Source: an uncultured Blautia sp. (GTDB lineage: Bacteria; Bacillota; Clostridia; Lachnospirales; Lachnospiraceae). From it: a stretch of DNA of 47,961 nucleotides. Positions 43,349-47,961 of the stretch are shown here, piece after piece. The stretch covers positions 1-47,961 of the forward strand of contig URXG01000012.1 of assembly GCA_900551715.1 (NCBI GenBank), given 5' to 3'. Position 1 is the first letter of the stretch. Every line of letters begins with the position of its first letter. A model generated the notes under the pieces. That model was not told the origin of the DNA and made no database searches. It worked only from the letters and a program-made list of their open reading frames with translations. Position numbers and translations under genes: made by a program.

Positions 43349-43887
43349 TGGAAGAAATAGAATATGAACTGGTACGTTCCAGGCGAAAATCTATATCTCT
43401 GCAGATAAAGTCAGATGGCAGGATTGTAGTCCGGGCATCTTTTCGTCTGGCAAAGTACCGGATTGATAATTTTGTAATGGAACATGGAGTCTGGATCAAC
43501 AGGCAGTTGTCAAAAGTAAAGCAGTGTCAGGCAGAGCGTTATGAAATTACGGATCGACAGCGTGCAGAGGGAATTCAAAAAGCAAAAGATATTTTTCCAA
43601 AGCGAGTGGCTTATTTTGCAGACCGGATGGGGGTGGCTTATGGTCGTATTACCATCCGGGAACAAAAGACCCGCTGGGGAAGCTGCAGTGGGGCAGGGAA
43701 TCTGAATTTCAACTGGAAGCTGGTACTGATGCCACCGGAGGTGCTGGATTATGTGGTGGTTCATGAACTGGCGCACAGGAAAGAGATGAATCATTCCGAA
43801 AGGTTCTGGAAGGTGGTGGAGGCAGAAATGCCTGATTATATGGAGAAGAGACAATTATTGAAAGTAGAAGGGAAAAAATATATATAA
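43348..43887 (+). CDS. YgjP-like (DUF45) zinc metallopeptidase
   Basis: 179 residues with the gluzincin motif VVHELAHRKEMNHSERFW: HExxH plus a third His nine residues on. The preceding segment TRWGSCSGAGNLNFNWKLVLMP is diagnostic of the YgjP/DUF45 (M48-like, WLM-related) family, cytosolic and of unknown substrate. The N-terminal part (YELVRSRRKSISLQIKSDG) is typical too. The ATG shares one base with the stop of the TRAP fusion, so translation is coupled, but no functional link with transport is known. Confidence 0.9.
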   Translation: MEEIEYELVRSRRKSISLQIKSDGRIVVRASFRLAKYRIDNFVMEHGVWINRQLSKVKQCQAERYEITDRQRAEGIQKAKDIFPKRVAYFADRMGVAYGRITIREQKTRWGSCSGAGNLNFNWKLVLMPPEVLDYVVVHELAHRKEMNHSERFWKVVEAEMPDYMEKRQLLKVEGKKYI

Positions 43888-43990
43888 ATTATTGAAAGAA
43901 CAGAAATAAATTAAAAATTTACGCTCCCTATATATGAGAGAGAAACCGGGGATGTCCAAACGGGTTTCGGAACTGGACATTTCTAAGATA

Positions 43991-44078
43991 TTTTACGTCT
44001 GCTAAAATCATAACTTTCAGGCACAAACTCGCTTTGCTCAGACATGTGTGCCTGAAAAGTTATAACGCAGAAGTAAAA
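43991..44078. repeat. 88-base hairpin
   Basis: Outer arms TTTTAC-TCTGC and GCAGA-GTAAAA, inner arms ATAACTTTCAGGCACA and TGTGCCTGAAAAGTTAT (one bulged base) around a 21-base loop containing CTCGCTTTGCTCAGACA. It resembles a mobile palindromic repeat or a stable non-coding RNA. Confidence 0.6.
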
Positions 44079-44206
44079 CACCTAAGTAATGTCACCAGTC
44101 CCTGCAAAGGTTTGTACATCCGCCGTTTTTCTTCTCTCATTTCAGGGAGCTGTTCTTATGTATTCTGCTGTTTCTTGCCAATAGCTTTATATAGGGAAGA
44201 TGTAGT

Positions 44207-44298
44207 GGCTGTGGGGAGAAGGAAAGGGAAGAACGAGAACCGCAGAAGTCTTTGGCTTCTGACGGTCTCTGTTCTTCCCTTTTCTCTCCTCCACAGCT
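44207..44298. repeat. Long imperfect hairpin
   Basis: GGCTGTGG...GAAAGGGAAGAAC...CAGAAG on the left is mirrored by CTTCTG...GTTCTTCCCTTTTC...CCACAGCT on the right, with a tiny loop near 44252. The arms are about 44 bases each with few mismatches. Confidence 0.6.
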
Positions 44299-44346
44299 AT
44301 CCTTTTTCAGGCAGACTTCCTGTGAGGGAAGGGAAAGATAAATAAA

Positions 44347-44640
44347 GTGCGAAGAAAGTTTGAGACAGAATTCTGGTAGGATTAAATACAGGGAGGAGTT
44401 TTGTGTCGGAGGGGGAGAATATCTGAGTGGTGAGTAAAAATTCTTATATGGCAGGAGACTGCGTTATGGAAAAAGACCGAACTGTCTGAGCGTCAGCGAG
44501 TTTTCGGTCTTTTTTCATGGGTTTAGCAGGGGAGTGTCAGATTTTAGAATTTTCTCGCCAGGAAGCCGATTCTCTCATCCCGACACAAAATCTCTCTCCC
44601 ATCATTTTTTTTCAGTATTTTCTGTCTTAAACTTTCGCAA
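44347..44640. repeat. Large imperfect inverted repeat around a central terminator stem
   Basis: Left arm 44347-44424 (TGCGAAG-AAAGTTTGAGACAG, then TTTTGTGTCGG) is mirrored by the right arm 44569-44640 (CCGACACAAAA, then CTGTCTTAAACTTTCGCA). Between them AAAAAGACCGAA/TTTTCGGTCTTTTT at 44470-44515 forms a terminator-like hairpin with a T run. Confidence 0.55.
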
Positions 44641-44696
44641 TATTATAATTATTTTTCCCTCCCCCACAGAACATGCTGCCTGTGTACAACTCATTC

Positions 44697-44725
44697 TTGG
44701 CAAATCTTCTGGTATGTTTTATAAT
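44697..44725 (+). promoter_or_regulatory. Sigma-A promoter of the DUF1294 gene
   Basis: TTGGCA (44697-44702), 17-base spacer, consensus TATAAT (44720-44725), 35 bases before the ATG. Confidence 0.75.
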
Positions 44726-44760
44726 AGAAAAGAGAAATTATGTTCGGGAGGACAGAAAGA

Positions 44761-45042
44761 ATGACTGGTACAGAAATTATCTTTGCATATCTGGGCATTA
44801 TCAATGTAGTTACATTTCTTACATATGGTGCGGATAAGAGTCGGGCACAGAGTGGCAGGTGGCGTGTCCCGGAAAGGACGCTTCTGGGGCTGGCAGTGAT
44901 AGGTGGCAGCCTTGGTGCATGGCTGGGAATGAAAACCTTTCATCACAAGACCCAGAAACCCAAATTCTATATAGGAGTCCGGATAATTCTACTTATTCAC
45001 GTGATTTTATTAATGGTAATTAATATGAAATTTTACAGATGA
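44761..45042 (+). CDS. DUF1294 small membrane protein
   Basis: 93 residues of unknown function with three hydrophobic segments (about 5-20, 40-56 and 68-88). The DUF1294 hallmarks are YGADKSRAQSGRWRVPERTLL and GGSLGAWLGMKTFHHKTQKPKF (seen as DKSRA, RVPERTLL, GAWLGM, HHKTQKP-F). The start at 44761 has GGAGG nine bases upstream; an ATG seven codons earlier precedes that site and is rejected. It is followed by a palindromic repeat, then the SGNH gene. Confidence 0.88.
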   Translation: MTGTEIIFAYLGIINVVTFLTYGADKSRAQSGRWRVPERTLLGLAVIGGSLGAWLGMKTFHHKTQKPKFYIGVRIILLIHVILLMVINMKFYR

Positions 45043-45047
45043 CAGGG

Positions 45048-45065
45048 GTTACTGTTCACAGTAAC
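45048..45065. repeat. Minimal GTTACTG palindrome (copy D)
   Basis: GTTACTG and CAGTAAC form a perfect 7-bp stem around TTCA, the same terminal sequence as in the larger copies at 2318, 24264 and 26342. It ends 13 bases before the SGNH hydrolase ATG. Confidence 0.6.
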
Positions 45066-45078
45066 GACAGGAGAAATT

Positions 45079-45705
45079 ATGTCTGAAATATATGTGTTTT
45101 ATGGGGATTCCAATACTTATGGTTATGATCCAAGGTCTATGATGGGAGATCGTTATCCACAGGATGTCCGATGGACAGGAATCCTTCAGAAAGAAACAGG
45201 ATGGGACATTCGCGATCATGGAATCTGTGGCAGGTGTATTCCCCACACAGCCAGCCAGATCCACTTTGCATGTGAACAGATTCAGGACTGGGCAGCAGAA
45301 GCCAGTACAGAAGGCAACAGGGTGAACATGTGGATCATGCTTGGCAGTAATGATCTTCTTCAGGAATGTACTTTTACAGCAGAAGATGTGGCAGACAGAA
45401 TGAAGTTCTTTATGGAAAAAGTTCTGCAGCAGCCGGCGGTAAGAAAGGGGATTGTACAACCTGGACTTATCGTGCCGGCAGTTATGGAATATGGTGCCTG
45501 GGTGGATACAGAGCGACTTTATGAAGAGTCCAGAAAGTTTGACAGCGCTTATTCCAGCGTTGCAGATACTCTGAAAATTCCTTTTATCCGGACTGGCAGC
45601 TGGGATATTCCGGTAGTTTTTGATGGGGTACATTTTTCAGAAGAAGGACACAGGAATTTTGCGAAACTGTTCATAAGTAATATCCCAACAGGTGTTCTGC
45701 CATGA
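45079..45705 (+). CDS. SGNH/GDSL hydrolase
   Basis: Predicted esterase or deacylase of 208 residues. Block I is YGDSNTYGYDP (catalytic Ser in GDSN, about residue 10). Block II glycine falls in DHGICGR. Block III is MLGSNDLL. Block V is FDGVHFSEEGH, with the catalytic Asp and His. There is no signal peptide, so it is probably cytosolic. AGGAG precedes the ATG. The acyl substrate cannot be told from sequence. It may share a transcript with the DUF1294 gene. Confidence 0.88.
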   Translation: MSEIYVFYGDSNTYGYDPRSMMGDRYPQDVRWTGILQKETGWDIRDHGICGRCIPHTASQIHFACEQIQDWAAEASTEGNRVNMWIMLGSNDLLQECTFTAEDVADRMKFFMEKVLQQPAVRKGIVQPGLIVPAVMEYGAWVDTERLYEESRKFDSAYSSVADTLKIPFIRTGSWDIPVVFDGVHFSEEGHRNFAKLFISNIPTGVLP

Positions 45706-45790
45706 TTTTGCAGAAAAAATCAGAAAAGAATTACAGCAGCAGGCTGCTGGAAAAAGAAAAATATAATACAGACAGAACAGGGAGACAGAA

Positions 45791-46735
45791 ATGGTAAAAG
45801 TAGATCTTATTACAGGTTTTCTGGGAGCCGGCAAAACCACCTTCATCAAAAAATATGCCAGGTATCTGATGGATCAGGGAATGAATATAGGAATTCTTGA
45901 GAACGATCTGGGTGCAATAAATGTTGATATGATGCTTCTTCATGACCTGGAAGGAGAACAGTGTGAGCTTGAAATGGTATCCGGGGGATGCGACAGGGAC
46001 TGTTACAAACGAAGATTCAAAACCAAACTTATTGCAATGGGGATGTGTGGATATGACAGAGTTCTCATTGAACCATCAGGAGTTTTTGATGTAGATGATT
46101 TTTTTGACACCCTTTACGAAGAACCACTGGACCGATGGTATCAGATCGGCAATGTGATCACAGTGGTAGATGCCGCTTTACAGACAGATCTTTCCAGAGA
46201 AGCAGATTATGTACTGGCATCTGAGGCAGCAGATGCAGGCTGTGTACTTCTAAGCAGAAGCCAGGAGGTCGCAGAAGAAGAAATCCAGAATACGATTGGG
46301 CATTTGAACAGGGCTTTGAAAGACATTCAGTGTAAACGGGTATTGAAAGACGAAATTTTTGTGAAAAACTGGGAAGAATTCACAGACGAAGATTTTCAGA
46401 GGATTCTGGCCAGCGGCTATGTGGTAGAATCCTATCGGAAAATGAGTCTTGAGGCCAGCGATATATTTGATTCTCTGAATTTTATGAATCATGGACTGGC
46501 GGAGTTAGAAATGCAGCATACAGCAGAGCAGATTCTGAAAGATCCTGCCTGTGGAACTGTCCTGCGTATCAAAGGTTTCTGCCAGAAAGAGGATAAAACC
46601 TGGGTGGAACTGAACGCCACGCATCATGAGACTCTTCTGCGAAAAACAGAAGCAGGACAGGAGGTTCTCATTGTGATCGGACAGAAGCTGAATGAAGAAA
46701 GAATAAGACAGTACCTTGCATCAACCAGAGAGTAA
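45791..46735 (+). CDS. COG0523 / CobW-family P-loop GTPase
   Basis: G3E GTPase of 314 residues, of a family that delivers metals to enzymes. Walker A is TGFLGAGKTTFI (about 8-19), ENDLGAINVD follows, Walker B/switch region is VLIEPSGVFDVDDFF, and a CobW C-terminal domain starts near residue 225. Most members have a GCxCC metal motif after the switch; here the position reads GGCDRDCYKRR, so the metal site is altered. GGGAGACAG precedes the ATG. No nitrile hydratase, cobalamin or zinc-uptake gene is next to it, and the target is unknown. Confidence 0.87.
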   Translation: MVKVDLITGFLGAGKTTFIKKYARYLMDQGMNIGILENDLGAINVDMMLLHDLEGEQCELEMVSGGCDRDCYKRRFKTKLIAMGMCGYDRVLIEPSGVFDVDDFFDTLYEEPLDRWYQIGNVITVVDAALQTDLSREADYVLASEAADAGCVLLSRSQEVAEEEIQNTIGHLNRALKDIQCKRVLKDEIFVKNWEEFTDEDFQRILASGYVVESYRKMSLEASDIFDSLNFMNHGLAELEMQHTAEQILKDPACGTVLRIKGFCQKEDKTWVELNATHHETLLRKTEAGQEVLIVIGQKLNEERIRQYLASTRE

Positions 46736-46761
46736 CAGACAACAGTATCAGGAGGAATATT

Positions 46762-47589
46762 ATGAAAAAAGATATCAGAATTTTGTTTACAGATCTGGAT
46801 GGAACACTTTTGAATGACCAGAAAGAAATCACTCCGGAAACGCAGAAAGCTATTGATCAGGCTCTGGCAGCTGGTCACAAGATTGTAGTCACCACAGGAC
46901 GACCTCTTGCAAGTGGCCTGACCTGTGCAGAAAAAGCAGGACTGGTGAAAGAAGGCTGCTATGTGATCGCTTTTAATGGAGGACAGATCTATGATCCTTT
47001 TCATAAAAAGACTATTTATGGAAAAACTATCCCCAAAGAGATTGCCAGAGATATTTTCCGGGAAGCAGTAAAAAGAAACCTGTATATTCAGTCCTATTCG
47101 GATACTCATGTACTGACTCTGAAAGAAGGACCGGAACTGACTCGTTATGTAGGCGGTACCGGGCAGCCTTATCAGGTCGTAAAGACTGTCGAAGAAGCGG
47201 TGCCCCAGGATCCTTACAAGATCCTTGCCATCAGCCTGGATGACCGTCCGGGAGAAGAACGTTTCCGAAAAGAAGTACTGGAGCCTATGGCTGGAAAAAT
47301 AAATGGATTCTTTTCCAACGATGCCTATCTTGAGATCGTGCCGGAAGGAATTTCCAAGGGATTTGCAGTCAGGTGGATGTGTGAACAGCTGGATATTCCA
47401 CTGGAGAATTCTGTTGCAGCAGGAGATGCGGAAAACGATGTGGAAATGTTGAAAGCAGCACATACAGGTGCAGTCATGTGCAATGCTTTTCCTGGAATTC
47501 AGGAATACGGAGATTATGTAACTGAGAATGATAATAATCATGATGGTGTAGGAGAAATTATTCACAAATTTATCCTGAAAGACTGTTAA
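46762..47589 (+). CDS. Cof-type HAD phosphatase
   Basis: Haloacid-dehalogenase superfamily phosphatase, type IIB, of 275 residues; such enzymes act on sugar phosphates or nucleotide-like substrates in the cytosol. Motif I is FTDLDGTLLND (nucleophile Asp), motif II VVTTGR, the cap lies at about 80-190, motif III is the Lys of SKGFAV and motif IV GDAENDVEML. CAGGAGG precedes the ATG. It starts 26 bases after the GTPase gene, probably in the same transcript, and is closed by a strong terminator. Confidence 0.93.
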   Translation: MKKDIRILFTDLDGTLLNDQKEITPETQKAIDQALAAGHKIVVTTGRPLASGLTCAEKAGLVKEGCYVIAFNGGQIYDPFHKKTIYGKTIPKEIARDIFREAVKRNLYIQSYSDTHVLTLKEGPELTRYVGGTGQPYQVVKTVEEAVPQDPYKILAISLDDRPGEERFRKEVLEPMAGKINGFFSNDAYLEIVPEGISKGFAVRWMCEQLDIPLENSVAAGDAENDVEMLKAAHTGAVMCNAFPGIQEYGDYVTENDNNHDGVGEIIHKFILKDC

Positions 47590-47612
47590 ACAAACACATA
47601 TAGAATAACAAA

Positions 47613-47667
47613 AAATGCCGGAAAATTATGATCCACATGCAGGAGGATCATGGTTTTCCGACTTTTA
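47613..47667 (+). terminator. Rho-independent terminator after the HAD phosphatase
   Basis: GCCGGAAAA...ATGATCC pairs with GGATCAT...TTTTCCGAC (inner 2-base mismatch), then a short T run. Confidence 0.85.
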
Positions 47668-47961
47668 TTACGTGAGCAGTTATATAAAGAATATAATCTA
47701 TAAAGTTCTGGGTAATTGACGGCCAGGCAGTTGTTTTACTGATGTATAACTGATGATAACTGCACAAATAGTGTACAACAGAGCTCTGATGTGATATAAT
47801 TCACAGGTATCAAGGCTTTTTTGTATATAAAAAGCGTATACATATGAATGGATTTGAAAGGATGAAAATATAAAAATGAAATTAGGAATCGTTATTACGA
47901 GACAGGTTTCATAAATGTCCATATAAGTTGTTAAATGCCTTTAAATGCTGATAGCTAGAGC
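47668..47961 (+). other. Right window edge: promoter and short or truncated reading frame
   Basis: A promoter-like TGTACA (47772-47777), 17-base spacer, TATAAT (47795-47800) is present. Downstream, ATG at 47876 starts a 12-codon frame, MKLGIVITRQVS, ending TAA at 47912-47914. The first residues recall the start of DsrE-type proteins, but that is too short to identify. Its only ribosome-like site (AAAGGA) is about 14 bases away. It could be a leader peptide, a broken gene start or chance. Confidence 0.3.

Larger units (their letters stand above)
43888..44690. other. Gene-free stretch of nested inverted repeats
   Basis: No credible gene. Four structured parts are visible: ATGTCCA/TGGACAT (about 43952-43981); an 88-base hairpin at 43991-44078; a ~92-base imperfect hairpin at 44207-44298; and a ~295-base imperfect inverted repeat at 44347-44640 with a terminator-like stem at its centre. 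The two open frames here (103 and 76 codons) run through the hairpins, lack ribosome sites and encode low-information protein. Confidence 0.6.

Noticed and set aside
44034..44764. Two open frames of 103 and 76 codons in the hairpin-rich interval
   Set aside because: They run through inverted repeats, have no ribosome site and encode no recognisable protein; one overlaps the DUF1294 promoter.
1..47961. CRISPR array, tRNA/rRNA genes, prophage or complete insertion sequence
   Set aside because: No regularly spaced direct repeats, no cloverleaf or rRNA-like sequence, and no transposase, integrase or phage protein among the reading frames.

Overview
This window looks like chromosomal DNA of a low-to-mid GC anaerobic Firmicute of the Clostridia, most likely a Lachnospiraceae gut bacterium of the Blautia/Ruminococcus type. 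The reasons are the gene content (class III ribonucleotide reductase, HydF for [FeFe]-hydrogenase, a meso-DAP type MurE, a TPP riboswitch thiW-thiM-thiE-thiD-thiC operon, the murE-priA-def-fmt-rsmB-rlmN-stp-prkC-rsgA-rpe-thiN cluster), strong AGGAGG ribosome sites and sigma-A promoters with 17-base spacers. The genus is inferred from overall likeness; there is no rRNA in the window. I see no tRNA, CRISPR array, prophage or intact insertion sequence.

Layout. 0.2-2.2 kb: shikimate dehydrogenase and an aldo/keto reductase. 2.3-8.2 kb: an accessory-looking island with a 143-bp palindromic element, a relic of an ABC ATPase, then a membrane Ser/Thr kinase and, overlapping it, a membrane pseudokinase with a matching ectodomain. 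8.3-10.5 kb (minus): dapF and hydF. 10.7-14.8 kb: a polar amino acid ABC importer followed by an AbgB-like M20 amidohydrolase. 14.9-16.5 kb (minus): a CBS-domain protein and asnA. 16.7-19.4 kb: a membrane zinc-ribbon protein and nrdD. 19.5-21.8 kb (minus): an orphan EutJ-like ATPase, an XRE regulator and a carbamate kinase. 22.1-26.6 kb (minus): the thiamin operon. 26.8-40.2 kb: a tightly packed plus-strand housekeeping run for cell wall, replication restart, translation start, rRNA modification, PASTA kinase/phosphatase signalling and thiamin pyrophosphate synthesis. 40.3-43.9 kb: a TRAP transporter operon in which the large permease and the solute-binding protein are fused, plus a YgjP-like metallopeptidase. 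43.9-44.7 kb: about 870 bp of nested inverted repeats without a credible gene. 44.8-47.6 kb: a DUF1294 membrane protein, an SGNH hydrolase, a COG0523 GTPase and a HAD phosphatase.

How the genes work together. Thiamin metabolism is split. The riboswitch operon makes the pyrimidine (ThiC, ThiD), takes up and phosphorylates the thiazole (ThiW, ThiM) and joins the two (ThiE); ThiN, which converts thiamin to TPP, sits 13 kb away in the housekeeping run. The canonical Stp/PrkC pair at 35-38 kb is distinct from the kinase/pseudokinase pair at 2.6-8.2 kb, which has no PASTA domains and no phosphatase beside it.

The best candidates for something undescribed are the kinase/pseudokinase pair with twin SecD-P1-like ectodomains, the in-frame DctM-DctP TRAP fusion, and a family of GTTACTG-ended palindromes (four copies, one forming the 3' end of thiE). 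No alignment, folding or database search was possible; family calls rest on motifs and recalled family features.
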